Assembly (NCBI RefSeq): GCF_001435995.1
Contig: NZ_AYYQ01000036.1
Coordinates: forward strand, 80,575-144,574
Source: Apilactobacillus ozensis DSM 23829 = JCM 17196
Lineage (GTDB): Bacteria > Bacillota > Bacilli > Lactobacillales > Lactobacillaceae
Length of the DNA stretch: 64,000 nt
Reading direction: 5' to 3'
Shown here one piece after another: positions 26,418 through 35,373 of this stretch (position 1 is its first letter; each line of letters opens with the position of its first letter). A model generated the notes under the pieces. The model was not told the DNA's origin and did no database searches. It worked only from the letters and a program-made list of their open reading frames with translations. The position numbers and the translations under genes are program-made.

Positions 26418-26996
26418 TTGAATGAAATTGGTAAAAAATTAAAAGAAATGCGTGTAGGCAAAAATATTGATATTGACACAGTGGCTAAAGCTACGAATAT
26501 TTCTGCAAAAACGATTTTAAAAAATGAGCAAGGGTATTACACTCCAGAACTACGATTAGTTTTTCAACTATCGCGATACTATCAAGCTTCCTTAATCGAT
26601 ATTTATGGAGCAAACGTGCTAAAGAAAAAGTTAAATACGGCATTTTGGGTATATTTGATTGCATTTCTATTTTTTAATTTTATTTTATTGACGCTTGATG
26701 TTTTTGACATTTGCTGTTTTGCGATTGCTTTTGTTTCTAGTTTGAATGCCATTTTATTGAATATGCATATTAGAAAAGAATATAAGATTCCTAACCCAAT
26801 TCAACATTATTTAGGCAACTTATTTAATATATGTATATATGCTCTTTTAGGATTATTATTAATGTTTTCAATAATATATGTATTTTATAATTATCTGATG
26901 ATTCATCCATATTTAACGATTATTTTAACTATTTTATTTATTGCAGTAGTTATTTTTGATTTAAATATGTACTATCGAAAAGTTGCATCTGATTAA
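26418..26996 (+). CDS. XRE-type HTH protein with membrane domain
   Basis: 192 residues from TTG 26418 with AAGGAG 9 bases upstream; the longer open frame begins inside the previous gene. Residues about 4-65 form a Cro/C1-type helix-turn-helix (IGKKLKEMRVGKNIDIDTVA, then TNISAKTILKNEQGYYTPEL). Four membrane helices follow. Such membrane-tethered XRE regulators often control the gene beside them, here the small membrane protein. Ligand unknown. Confidence 0.7.
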   Translation: MNEIGKKLKEMRVGKNIDIDTVAKATNISAKTILKNEQGYYTPELRLVFQLSRYYQASLIDIYGANVLKKKLNTAFWVYLIAFLFFNFILLTLDVFDICCFAIAFVSSLNAILLNMHIRKEYKIPNPIQHYLGNLFNICIYALLGLLLMFSIIYVFYNYLMIHPYLTIILTILFIAVVIFDLNMYYRKVASD

Positions 26997-27015
26997 TAGG
27001 ATAGCAACTTTTTAT
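26979..27015 (+). terminator. intrinsic terminator overlapping a gene end
   Basis: The AAAAGTTGC / GCAACTTTTT inverted repeat spans the stop codon of the HTH protein gene. Confidence 0.65.
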
Positions 27016-27088
27016 TTGGATAATATGAAAATTGTTGATTAGTAATGTTACAATTATTAATTATAGACTGCAAGAAAGGCTGGCTGTT

Positions 27089-27949
27089 ATGAAAAATAAA
27101 ATATTAATTATATTCTTATTTTTTGTTTCTTTCACTTTTTTTGCTACTAATGCAGAAGCTAAGACTTTGGCTAATAAGAAGTCTAATACATATGATGAAG
27201 AAACAAATCAGTTGAGTGCTTATCAGCGCTTACTAACTAATCGATATAATATATCGATAGATAATTCTATAGAAAGATCGAATAAGTATAAACTAATTTG
27301 GCGAAAACATATTCCCAAAACTTTATTATATTTAACCGGTGTTGAGGGATTATATTCACCAAATTTTAGAACTAGATATTACTATGGACCTAATTCTAAT
27401 CAACTATTTGGAGTTCCTTATCATGCTGTTGAAAAAGAAAAGGTATACAATAAGCTTGATAAAAATAGTTACACTTTTTATAAGCTAGAGAAAAATAGCA
27501 ATATTCCTTACAACGCCTGGGTTCTAGACTACGGAACTATCTTTAGTGATGGTATGGGATACTCCGTTTACAAAAAGATGCTTGCTAGTATTGAATATGC
27601 TAAATATGATAAAAATCTTCAGAAATGTGCGTTTATAGCTGCTACACATTTTGTACAGGGAGATACTTCTGATGATAGTTTTGCTGAAGACTACTCTGAT
27701 ACAATATATGAACAAACTCATAAAACTAATTACAATCAAAAAATCATTAAGCCAGATGCTGATGCATATAGTAAAAAAATATTTAGTATGCTAAGTAATG
27801 GCAAAATTAGTTATGTTGAATACTTTAAGCTAATGTTTAAACACCAAATTGGCAATATTAATGCTTGCGGAAATAGAATTGGTGTCTACGCATATCCTCC
27901 ATACAGTTCAATTTATGGACGTGTAGTTTTATTTTACCTTCATAAATAA
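27089..27949 (+). CDS. secreted protein of unknown function
   Basis: 286 residues from ATG 27089 (AGAAAGG upstream). The signal peptide KNKILIIFLFFVSFTFFATNAEAK has a good AxA cleavage site. The mature domain is rich in Tyr and Lys, with no cysteine pair suggesting a disulphide core and no anchor. Motifs LPxTG, LysM and SLAP are absent. It could be an exported enzyme or effector; I do not recognise it. Confidence 0.65.
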   Translation: MKNKILIIFLFFVSFTFFATNAEAKTLANKKSNTYDEETNQLSAYQRLLTNRYNISIDNSIERSNKYKLIWRKHIPKTLLYLTGVEGLYSPNFRTRYYYGPNSNQLFGVPYHAVEKEKVYNKLDKNSYTFYKLEKNSNIPYNAWVLDYGTIFSDGMGYSVYKKMLASIEYAKYDKNLQKCAFIAATHFVQGDTSDDSFAEDYSDTIYEQTHKTNYNQKIIKPDADAYSKKIFSMLSNGKISYVEYFKLMFKHQIGNINACGNRIGVYAYPPYSSIYGRVVLFYLHK

Positions 27950-27974
27950 AAAGCCCTTAAATAAGGGCTTTTTA
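27948..27974. terminator. intrinsic terminator
   Basis: The AAAAAGCCCTTA / TAAGGGCTTTTT stem lies directly after the stop codon. Confidence 0.85.
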
Positions 27975-28043
27975 TATGCAAAGTAGTACAAATATACAAA
28001 ATATACTTGTACATAATATATACTTTGTATACAAGTATACTTA
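27972..28043. repeat. GTATAC/TATAC motif cluster in a convergent gap
   Basis: A run of TATACAAA, TATACTTG and GTATAC motifs lies between convergent genes. It is the same motif family as at 6164, 14133 and 15525. Confidence 0.5.
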
Positions 28044-28451
28044 ATTTACATAAATTTTATCTATTTTATACTTAGGAAATAATATGTTTATTCCATTCAT
28101 ATTAATTTTTCCGCGAATTCCGATACTTTTAGATCCATATTCACCGCAATAATAAAATATATGTCGACTGCCTTGATTATCAGTCATGTGCTTTAACTGA
28201 TTGTTTTTATGACTAATAAAATAACGTAAATCTTTTTGATTGCAGTATTTAGCAATCGATTGTTTTTTAGCATGTAGGATATTTTGGGTTTGCCATTTGA
28301 CAATTATGCTATCCCCAAATCCCCAGACAAAGCCAAAATACATGCCTATTAAAATAAATAAACTCGTTAATATAATACGGTGTTTTGATTTAACTACAAT
28401 ACATATAGCAATTAATATAAAGAGAATTCCTAATAAAACTATGTTTAACAT
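28041..28451 (-). CDS. membrane-anchored hypothetical protein
   Basis: 136 residues from the ATG at 28451 (AAGAAGG 8 bases upstream; the first in-frame ATG at 28469 lies before that site). Two N-terminal hydrophobic helices (LNIVLLGILFILIAICIVVK and ILTSLFILIGMYFGFVWGF) precede a soluble basic domain of about 85 residues. It starts 20 bases after the ABC-2 permease and could be in its operon. Family not recognised. Confidence 0.6.
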   Translation of the reverse strand: MLNIVLLGILFILIAICIVVKSKHRIILTSLFILIGMYFGFVWGFGDSIIVKWQTQNILHAKKQSIAKYCNQKDLRYFISHKNNQLKHMTDNQGSRHIFYYCGEYGSKSIGIRGKINMNGINILFPKYKIDKIYVN

Positions 28452-28471
28452 ATAATGCCTTCTTTTCAATA

Positions 28472-29239
28472 TTAGTTAGCTGACAAATATCGCTTAGTTC
28501 CATTTTGCCAAACTAACTTAGAAATATAAAATAATATCACTTCAAAAATAATTACATAAATTAAATAATTCCAACTGCCTGCGTGTTTAATCAATAAAAC
28601 AGGTAGATTAGTAACTAGTAAAATAGGAAAAATGGTTGTAAAAATCATTTGAATTATTTGGGGGAATATTTGCATAGGACGGCTAAACAAATTAACGGTA
28701 TTTTCAATGATACCACCTAGTGCTGAAAATCCATCCAGCCAAAAACTTAATGATACTGCGATTTGATTAGCTAAAAAGATAAAGCCAACTCCTAAAATAA
28801 TTGATAATATATATACAAATATATCTAATAGGTGAACGTGTTCTTGAATGAGTAAAAATGCTGAAACTACTAATGAAATTATTAAATTAAAAATACTTGG
28901 AATATCGATGCGGTTGGTTACTATATACCAATAGGAATTCATTGGTCGGATTAAATCATAGTCCAATTGCCCACCTAAAATTTTCGTACTTAAATTTTCG
29001 TGACCAATAATGAAGAAAATGTTGTATAGATATACAATATTGCTAATGGTGGTTACTAATAGTAGGTAGTCAACTTGTTGCCAACCGTTAACGCTGTTTT
29101 CCATGGAAAAGTAAACTAATCCAGTGATTATTTCAACTGAAAAGAACATGGTAGCCAATATAAAAGTTAAAATGCTAGTAGTTCGATATGCTAAGAATTC
29201 CTGTAGACTGAGTCGCCATGCTAAGCGTAAAAATTTCAA
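28472..29239 (-). CDS. ABC-2 type transporter permease (second)
   Basis: 255 residues, six hydrophobic helices. The N-terminus RLAWRLSLQEFLAYRTTSIL and the GGQLDYDLIRPMNSYWY segment match the ABC-2 (DUF990-like) permeases that work as heterodimers with a partner permease and one ATPase. It lies 2 bases after the partner permease. Together with the ATPase it should form a small-molecule or lipid exporter; substrate unknown. Confidence 0.8.
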   Translation of the reverse strand: MKFLRLAWRLSLQEFLAYRTTSILTFILATMFFSVEIITGLVYFSMENSVNGWQQVDYLLLVTTISNIVYLYNIFFIIGHENLSTKILGGQLDYDLIRPMNSYWYIVTNRIDIPSIFNLIISLVVSAFLLIQEHVHLLDIFVYILSIILGVGFIFLANQIAVSLSFWLDGFSALGGIIENTVNLFSRPMQIFPQIIQMIFTTIFPILLVTNLPVLLIKHAGSWNYLIYVIIFEVILFYISKLVWQNGTKRYLSAN

Positions 29240-29241
29240 AA

Positions 29242-30006
29242 TTAGATGCCAATCCCTTCATATTTTTTAATACCCACTTTAATTAATATTCTATAAATCA
29301 AAAGAGTTATTATAAGCCAACTAGATACAGCTATGAAATATGGCGTTGAATCATTGATTAGATGCGTTACCATACGTGCAGGGACATCGGCAACTAGGGA
29401 AAATGGATTGAATTGTAGCCATTTATAAATACCTTTGCCTAAAAAGGTGAGCGGAAATGACAATCCGCCTAGAATTAAGTAGCAGGCGTTTACTGCCGAA
29501 CGTAATGGCCACATGTTAATTAACCAAAAACTCAGCGTCCCAATCACTAGCATAGTAGTAAAAAACATGATGAATGCTAATGTCAAATACGTAATTAAAA
29601 TAAGTTTAGACTGTAAACTTTGATTACTATAAATTAGTAGTAGGCCAAAATTAATACATAGATATGGGAACTGACTGCCCACATAGTAAGTGATTTGTTC
29701 GCCATAAATAGAAATGGGCCTTAATAAAATGGTAGTTAGTTGCCCGGACTTAACCTGGTTAGCCATCCTAAAAATTGGACTAGCTGAAAATAAAATAGCA
29801 GTTAAATTAGTAATTACTAAATACTGAATCATTTGGGATAGAGCCATGTTATTTAAAGTATGCCGGTCAGTGCCATGATAAATGCTTATCCACATTAAAA
29901 TACTAATTACCATTTGCAAGCATTGCGTTAATAAATACGTAATTTCATTGCTGCGATAAACTAATTTAGCAGTTAAACTATTAAAGCCGATAATAAGATA
30001 TTTCAT
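29242..30006 (-). CDS. ABC-2 type transporter permease (first)
   Basis: 254 residues, six helices. VKSGQLTTILLRPISIYGEQ is the counterpart of the partner's GGQLDYDLIRP segment, the characteristic coupling region of this permease type. It overlaps the ATPase gene by 4 bases (ATGA) and precedes the second permease by 2 bases, so the three genes are one operon. Confidence 0.8.
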   Translation of the reverse strand: MKYLIIGFNSLTAKLVYRSNEITYLLTQCLQMVISILMWISIYHGTDRHTLNNMALSQMIQYLVITNLTAILFSASPIFRMANQVKSGQLTTILLRPISIYGEQITYYVGSQFPYLCINFGLLLIYSNQSLQSKLILITYLTLAFIMFFTTMLVIGTLSFWLINMWPLRSAVNACYLILGGLSFPLTFLGKGIYKWLQFNPFSLVADVPARMVTHLINDSTPYFIAVSSWLIITLLIYRILIKVGIKKYEGIGI

Positions 30007-30929
30007 TTATTTTTATACTCCAAATATAGTTTCTGAACAAATGCCTCTAGTGATACACCTTCACGCTTTATACTGATAATATTTTCACTATCTATTTGAT
30101 TGATAAAAGTCTTGAGTTGATTGCTAGGAACTTTTTCTGTGACTGTCTGGTTATTTTTTAAATACTTGCAGGTGAAGTTATCTAATTGATTAGGCTGGAT
30201 GGGAATATTATTAGTCTGACCCTGATAGACAAAATTACCATCTACTAAGATTAATAGTTTATCGGATAACATTTCGATATCCTTTAAATAGTGTGATGTA
30301 ATTAAAATAGTTGTATGGTTTTGTTGATTTTCTGCTCTTAGAAATTTATAGATATGTTGTTGAGTTAGTAAATCTAGTCCCAAAGTGGGTTCATCTAAGA
30401 AAAGATATTTAGGTTCATGAATGAGCGCACAAATTAATTCACACCGCACGCGTTGACCTAATGACAGCTTACGTACAGGCTGATTGATAAATTCTTGAGC
30501 ATCTAGCATGTTAATTAAAGTTTGCTTACGGTTAATATATTTATCGTGTGGGATTTTATAAATGTAAGCTAACATGTTTAGGGTATCAATCGCTGGTAAA
30601 TCCCAGGTAAGTTGCGATTTTTGACCAAACAAAATGCCAACTTGTTTTAAATACTTATTGGCTCTATAGGTCGGAATTTGATTATCTACAATTACACTAC
30701 CGTGGGTGGGGGATAAAATACCAGTTAATAATTTAATGAAGGTGGTTTTACCAGCACCATTAGGGCCAATTAAACCAACCATATCCCCATCATTGATGGT
30801 AATACTATTATTCTTTAGAGCCTGAATAGTTTTAGTTTTTCGTTTAAAAAAATCACTGATGGACCCTTTAAGACCAGGCTCTTTAACAAATGATTCGTAT
30901 TCAAAACTAAGCTGTTTAGTTTTTATCAT
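30003..30929 (-). CDS. ABC transporter ATP-binding protein
   Basis: 308 residues from ATG 30929 (AAGGAGG 7 bases upstream). Walker A GPNGAGKTT near residue 55, Q-loop LFGQKSQLTWDLP near 105, signature LSLGQRVRCELICALI near 155, Walker B YLFLDEPTLGLD near 175, and switch histidine ITSHY near 210. The extended N-terminus (YESFVKEPGLKGSISDFFKR) before the P-loop and the LSLGQR signature are typical of the ATPases paired with DUF990-type permeases. It energises the two permeases that follow. Confidence 0.9.
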   Translation of the reverse strand: MIKTKQLSFEYESFVKEPGLKGSISDFFKRKTKTIQALKNNSITINDGDMVGLIGPNGAGKTTFIKLLTGILSPTHGSVIVDNQIPTYRANKYLKQVGILFGQKSQLTWDLPAIDTLNMLAYIYKIPHDKYINRKQTLINMLDAQEFINQPVRKLSLGQRVRCELICALIHEPKYLFLDEPTLGLDLLTQQHIYKFLRAENQQNHTTILITSHYLKDIEMLSDKLLILVDGNFVYQGQTNNIPIQPNQLDNFTCKYLKNNQTVTEKVPSNQLKTFINQIDSENIISIKREGVSLEAFVQKLYLEYKNK

Positions 30930-31185
30930 GATAGCCTCCTTATCTTTTATCAAATAATTAGTTCAAAATATTTTAATTTATTTTTAATTTAAATATAATC
31001 TTATTTTAACACAAAGGCTGAATTTAAAAATACTTTTTAATTTTTTCTTAAGCCGAATGTTTTTATTTATAAAAAAATTAAGGTATACTCCAGATAGGGA
31101 CTGTTATAAGTTAAGACTACTTTTAGTGAGAAGTGGAGCAAAATTATTCTTTGCGTCAGTTATCCGAGAAAGGAGTCCTCTAATA

Positions 31186-31296
31186 ATTATTTTCCTAAAT
31201 TGTTTAGAATTAGTGCTAGAACTAGCTATTCTAATTATAGCCGCGACGGCACTAATTATTGGGCTGACTAAAATCAATCATAAAGACAATCGTTAA
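31186..31296 (+). CDS. possible small hydrophobic toxin-like peptide
   Basis: The frame ends in a short peptide with one hydrophobic helix and a charged tail (LELVLELAILIIAATALIIG, then LTKINHKDNR). It resembles the putative holin-like and Fst-like type I toxins of Gram-positives. The ribosome site AGAAAGGAG (31167-31175) is followed in this frame only by ATA (31183) and ATT (31186), so the start is uncertain. The frame itself is open back to 31057. A structured 3' region with a terminator follows. Antisense RNA was not identified. Low confidence. Confidence 0.35.
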   Translation: MIFLNCLELVLELAILIIAATALIIGLTKINHKDNR

Positions 31297-31333
31297 AGCC
31301 CGGAAAACAACTTACGGTTTTTGATTGATTCTG

Positions 31334-31370
31334 AGAAAGTCCTATATCACTATATGGGACTTTTTTTTGT
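31334..31370 (+). terminator. intrinsic terminator
   Basis: The stem AAAGTCCTATAT / ATATGGGACTTT is followed by a long T-run, downstream of the toxin-like peptide. Confidence 0.8.
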
Positions 31371-31397
31371 CTGTATGGTTATGTAAAAGGTGATTAT

Positions 31398-31895
31398 ATG
31401 AATAAAAAATCTAACTTAATAATAAGTATTTTGACATTGTTTATTATGTTTAGTATCGGTGTGGAAAATGTAAAAGCTAACTCACGCCAATTAACTAATA
31501 TTCCTAAAATATTTCGTGGTGATTGGTACAACTATTTTTATCATAATAAACAGTATACTAGAATAAAAATAAATCCTAAAACCATTAATTATTATGCTGA
31601 TGATAATAAAACAGTTGATTATACTTTGCATGTGCATGCTTCTAATAATAAATTTTTAAAAAGCAAAAGGGGTAATGACGATATATCGGTTAGTAAAATT
31701 GGTCATTCCACCAAAAATAACCAATCGATTATAATGTTTGCTTTGCATAGTAATGGTGTAGGTAATACTTTTCATGTTTATAAGCAGGGCTACCACTGGA
31801 TTATGGTCAACGAAAGTGGATCGCATATAGGCTCTAAAGATTATTATTATCACAATACGAGATTAGCTAAAAAATTATATACCAAAAATAAATAA
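31398..31895 (+). CDS. small secreted protein, unknown family
   Basis: 165 residues. Signal peptide SNLIISILTLFIMFSIGVEN, then VKANS, a plausible cleavage site. The mature part begins with a tryptophan-containing segment (IPKIFRGDWYNYFYHNKQYT), is beta-rich and ends in a basic tail. The opening resembles other short exported proteins of lactobacilli, such as the one at 24311 (VPSALRNKTYYS). Function unknown. AAAAGGTGAT ribosome site upstream. Confidence 0.7.
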   Translation: MNKKSNLIISILTLFIMFSIGVENVKANSRQLTNIPKIFRGDWYNYFYHNKQYTRIKINPKTINYYADDNKTVDYTLHVHASNNKFLKSKRGNDDISVSKIGHSTKNNQSIIMFALHSNGVGNTFHVYKQGYHWIMVNESGSHIGSKDYYYHNTRLAKKLYTKNK

Positions 31896-31930
31896 AAGGG
31901 CATCAACTCGTTAAAGTTGATGCCCTTTAT
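31893..31930. terminator. bidirectional intrinsic terminator
   Basis: The AAAGGGCATCAACT / AGTTGATGCCCTTT stem with flanking A/T runs lies between convergent genes. Confidence 0.85.
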
Positions 31931-31983
31931 CATGTGATAACATAGCAATGTTCCCTATAATTATACCATATTAAATTATTTAA

Positions 31984-32430
31984 TTATAAATCATTATTAT
32001 ACTTAATATAAAAATGAATCAGCTCTATGCAGTAATCTACGTTATTTTTAACAGTGTTACCCCAAAAATGTAAGGAAATCCATCCAATTTTTCTTAACTC
32101 ATCGTCTTTGTGTTTATCTCTTTTCATATTGGTTTCAATTTTATTGATCCAATATTCTCGGTTTCTTTTTAATCTTTGTTTTCTTTGTTCCCAATTAAAA
32201 CCATTCCAAAATTCTCCATCAATAAATACTGCTATTTTATATTTTGTTATAGCTATATCAGGTAATCCAGGCAAATTTTTGTAATTTCTTCGATATCTAA
32301 TGCCTTGATACCATAATTTTTGGGCTAAGGTATTTTCTAAAGGGCCACGCTTTAGTTTAACTTTCGACATACGTTTACTAGTTTTCTTATCAGTCTTAAG
32401 ATTATATCTTAGTTCTAAATCCTTACGCAA
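31984..32430 (-). CDS. vsr: Vsr-type very-short-patch repair endonuclease
   Basis: 148 residues. The Vsr opening TSKRMSKVKLKRGPLENTLA is followed by LWYQGIRYRRNYKNLPGLPD (metal-binding aspartate near residue 70), then IDGEFWNG and a second basic half with KIETNMKRD. Vsr nicks beside T:G mismatches that arise when 5-methylcytosine deaminates, so it protects the sites of the nearby cytosine methyltransferase. It lies 18 bases after the restriction enzyme on the same strand. Confidence 0.85.
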   Translation of the reverse strand: MRKDLELRYNLKTDKKTSKRMSKVKLKRGPLENTLAQKLWYQGIRYRRNYKNLPGLPDIAITKYKIAVFIDGEFWNGFNWEQRKQRLKRNREYWINKIETNMKRDKHKDDELRKIGWISLHFWGNTVKNNVDYCIELIHFYIKYNNDL

Positions 32431-32448
32431 AAATCACTTCTTAAATTT

Positions 32449-33894
32449 TTAACCTATTAAGTCTTTAATTACTGATTTAATGTAGGAATTATTTATCCAA
32501 AAAGATTGCGTTGTCATATATTTTGGATCATAATCACTAGGCTTATTAATCCAATTTGCTGGAGTTGGTAGTTCGTTAGAATATGGACTTTTTTTGTAGC
32601 AAGCTTTTGATGCATGTGGTCTTACATGAACAACTAGTTGATTTTTTAGCTTGATAAAATTATTGTGAACTCGTCCTTTTTTATAGTTGAGTTTTATACC
32701 TTCTTTTAATTTGTTTTGGGTATCTAACCAAACCTGCTGAATTTGATTATCTAATACGTTAATTGGAATCTGGTGAAAAATAATTCCCTTGAAAATTACA
32801 TTATTGTTTTCATCTTCTTGAAATACAACAAATAAAAATTTACTTTCTTTTAAATAATTTTTTAAAGTACAGTCTTCGTTATCCCAATTTTGTTCTGATA
32901 AATCTTTAAATTTAAACGGCGGTAATGACATGCTTTCCTTATTTTTCTTGTTTTGACCCACTTGAATTGTTTTAGGAATAATTGAAGCTTTTTCAAACTC
33001 GTCTATTCCTTTAAAACTATTCTTTGAGTCATCTAATCCTAACATTTTTCTAGCTATTATATTGTTTATATTTTTGGCTTTACTAGTAATGTTGAATTGT
33101 TTTCTTAATGTTTTTGTACTCTTACCAACATATGGTGCAACTTTATCTTTAATAAGTTCTTCTAAAGATTTTCCTTTTATTTCAATAGGATCTTTAATGA
33201 TTGCTTTATTATTTTTATTTCCAATAACGTAGTTTCTGAGTATCGTAGTCATGAAACTAGCTTTAAAAGAAAAAGCTCTTTGCTTAGCCCTTTTTTTAGA
33301 GTAGGGCTGGTCTCTTAATGAATTGTGATTTTTACCTTTAGTACACGCAGCTAAGTAATTAGTCAAGCCTTCACTTAATTCTTCTGCTTTGCCTTGTTTT
33401 ACATATTTTTTAATTGTTTCCCAATCATTTTTTATGACTTCATAATCTACTGGAGATTTTTCCATTTGATACATGATTACATATTTAAAAAACCAATTAT
33501 CTTTAGAAGTTTCATTGATATATTCATAGAATGCGATTTCTAAGTTATTATTTTTATTCATAAAATGGCTGTGTTCAAAGTCTTCATTAACTAGATCAAA
33601 ATAATTTATAATATTTAAAACTAACCGTTCCTTAGCACTATATTGAGCCTTGCCATTTTTAGTTGTTTTTAATTTTTTAAAGGGTGTAGCTTTTAATTCG
33701 GCTACACCTAAGTCTGGTTGACTAGCTGAATCTTTTTCTTTACCGAACCATTTTTCAAATACATCGCCCATAGCATTTTTGTTACCTTTGATATGCATGT
33801 TCAATTCTTCTACTAATTCTTTTTGAGGCTTATTCAATATCTGGATAGCCTTGTTATGTACTTCTTCTTTATTTTTAAATTTCACTTGCAACAC
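32449..33894 (-). CDS. type II restriction endonuclease, Sau3AI/MutH-like
   Basis: 481 residues, the length of Sau3AI. The N-terminal domain has GDVFEKWFGKEKDSASQPDLG, then VAELKATPFKKLK, i.e. the MutH/Sau3AI catalytic D...E.K motif, and SAKERLVLNIINYFD. The C-terminal half repeats the fold without the catalytic residues, as in Sau3AI, where it is an allosteric DNA-binding domain. Expected target is GATC, by family; this needs proof. It is divergent from the methyltransferase, with 84 bases between the genes. Confidence 0.85.
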   Translation of the reverse strand: MLQVKFKNKEEVHNKAIQILNKPQKELVEELNMHIKGNKNAMGDVFEKWFGKEKDSASQPDLGVAELKATPFKKLKTTKNGKAQYSAKERLVLNIINYFDLVNEDFEHSHFMNKNNNLEIAFYEYINETSKDNWFFKYVIMYQMEKSPVDYEVIKNDWETIKKYVKQGKAEELSEGLTNYLAACTKGKNHNSLRDQPYSKKRAKQRAFSFKASFMTTILRNYVIGNKNNKAIIKDPIEIKGKSLEELIKDKVAPYVGKSTKTLRKQFNITSKAKNINNIIARKMLGLDDSKNSFKGIDEFEKASIIPKTIQVGQNKKNKESMSLPPFKFKDLSEQNWDNEDCTLKNYLKESKFLFVVFQEDENNNVIFKGIIFHQIPINVLDNQIQQVWLDTQNKLKEGIKLNYKKGRVHNNFIKLKNQLVVHVRPHASKACYKKSPYSNELPTPANWINKPSDYDPKYMTTQSFWINNSYIKSVIKDLIG

Positions 33895-33978
33895 CTCATG
33901 TTATATAAAAAGTTTGATCTTTTTTCGTACATATTATATAATAGTACATAAGATTTCACTAGGAATGGACGGTGCAAA

Positions 33979-35265
33979 ATGACTAAATCACTAAAAGTAT
34001 TAGAATTATTCGCTGGAGTTGGCGGATTTAGAGTTGGTTTTGATAAGGCAGACGCTGATTTCTTTAAAACTAAATGGGCTAATCAGTTTGAACCCTCTCG
34101 TAAAAGTCAAGACGCTTTTGAAGTATATAACTACCATTATAAAGATTCCGATAATATAGGCATTGATATCAATGATATTACGGATGATAAATTTAAGTCT
34201 ATGGACGCCGATATGATAGTAGGGGGATTCCCATGTCAAGACTATTCAGTCGCTAGGTCAAAGAGAGATGAATTAGGGATTCAAGGTAAAAAAGGGGTCT
34301 TATTTTGGCAAATTATAAGAGCTGCCCAAGACATTAATCCTAAATATATGTTATTTGAAAATGTTGATAGGCTTTTAAAAGCACCATCTAAACAACGTGG
34401 TAGAGATTTTTCAATCATGTTATCAGCTTTGAACAAACTTAATTATTCTTTAGAATGGCGAGTTATTAATGCTGCTGATTATGGAGGAGCTCAACGTAGA
34501 AGGAGAGTTTATTTATTTGTTTTTCGCAATGATTTATCTTACGCTAAGCATTTAGATGATGAGTACGAAAGCTTTTTTATGAATAACGATGACACTTATG
34601 ACGAATACCTATTTAAAACAGGCCTATTCGCTAAAAACTTTCCTGTTAAATCAGTACCTTACAAGGATAGAAAAGCCTTCTATGAGTTACCAGAAGACAT
34701 AGTTGAAGTTTCAGACGAATTTTCAGGTAAAGTTTTTAATACTGGCATCATGCGACACGGTAAATATTATACTATCGACACTCAGGCTTTAGGCGATGAA
34801 AAACCTAAGCCATTAAAGGATATTATTCAACCTGAAAGTGACGTTGACGATAAATATTATGTGGCTGATGAAAATAAAATTAACAAATTTGAATATCTAA
34901 GAGGTTCTAAAAAAATAGAACGAACTAGTGCGAACGGACATAAATACATCTACAGTGAAGGTGGTATGTCACCGTATGAAGATTTAAACTTGCCTGGTCG
35001 TACTATGTTAACTTCTGAAGGTACCGTGAATAGATCTACACATTGGCTAAAAATAAATAACAGATACCGTACGTTGACACCGATTGAAGCAGAACGTATG
35101 CAGTCATTTCCAGATGATTGGACTAAATATAAATTAGTTGACGGTAAAGTTGAAGAAGTTTCAGATAGAATGAGAATGTTTTTTATGGGTAACGCATTAG
35201 TAACTGATGTGGTTAAACGTATTGGTTTGGGAATTAAAGATATTGTAAATAAATATGATGAGTAA
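33979..35265 (+). CDS. DNA (cytosine-5) methyltransferase of the R-M system
   Basis: 428 residues. Motif I LELFAGVGGFRVGF near the N-terminus, motif IV GGFPCQDYS near residue 80 (catalytic cysteine), motif VI FENVDRLL near 122, motif VIII AQRRRRVYLF near 170, and motifs IX-X in the C-terminus (RTLTPIEAERMQSFPDDW, then GNALVTDVV). It should make 5-methylcytosine at the site cut by the divergent Sau3AI-like enzyme. The intergenic 33895-33978 has overlapping divergent promoters and a near-palindrome GTACATATTATATAATAGTAC-like element (33937-33957) that could be an operator. Confidence 0.92.
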   Translation: MTKSLKVLELFAGVGGFRVGFDKADADFFKTKWANQFEPSRKSQDAFEVYNYHYKDSDNIGIDINDITDDKFKSMDADMIVGGFPCQDYSVARSKRDELGIQGKKGVLFWQIIRAAQDINPKYMLFENVDRLLKAPSKQRGRDFSIMLSALNKLNYSLEWRVINAADYGGAQRRRRVYLFVFRNDLSYAKHLDDEYESFFMNNDDTYDEYLFKTGLFAKNFPVKSVPYKDRKAFYELPEDIVEVSDEFSGKVFNTGIMRHGKYYTIDTQALGDEKPKPLKDIIQPESDVDDKYYVADENKINKFEYLRGSKKIERTSANGHKYIYSEGGMSPYEDLNLPGRTMLTSEGTVNRSTHWLKINNRYRTLTPIEAERMQSFPDDWTKYKLVDGKVEEVSDRMRMFFMGNALVTDVVKRIGLGIKDIVNKYDE

Positions 35266-35308
35266 TAAATAAAGACAGCTAATAATATAGCTGTCTTTAT
35301 TTATTATA
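35266..35308 (+). terminator. intrinsic terminator
   Basis: The long perfect stem AAATAAAGACAGCTA / TAGCTGTCTTTATTT ends the methyltransferase gene. Confidence 0.9.
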
Positions 35309-35373
35309 GGTAATAGGTATTTATTTTTCTACTTTACATAACGTGTATTATGCGAAGTTGTCATATAATTATT

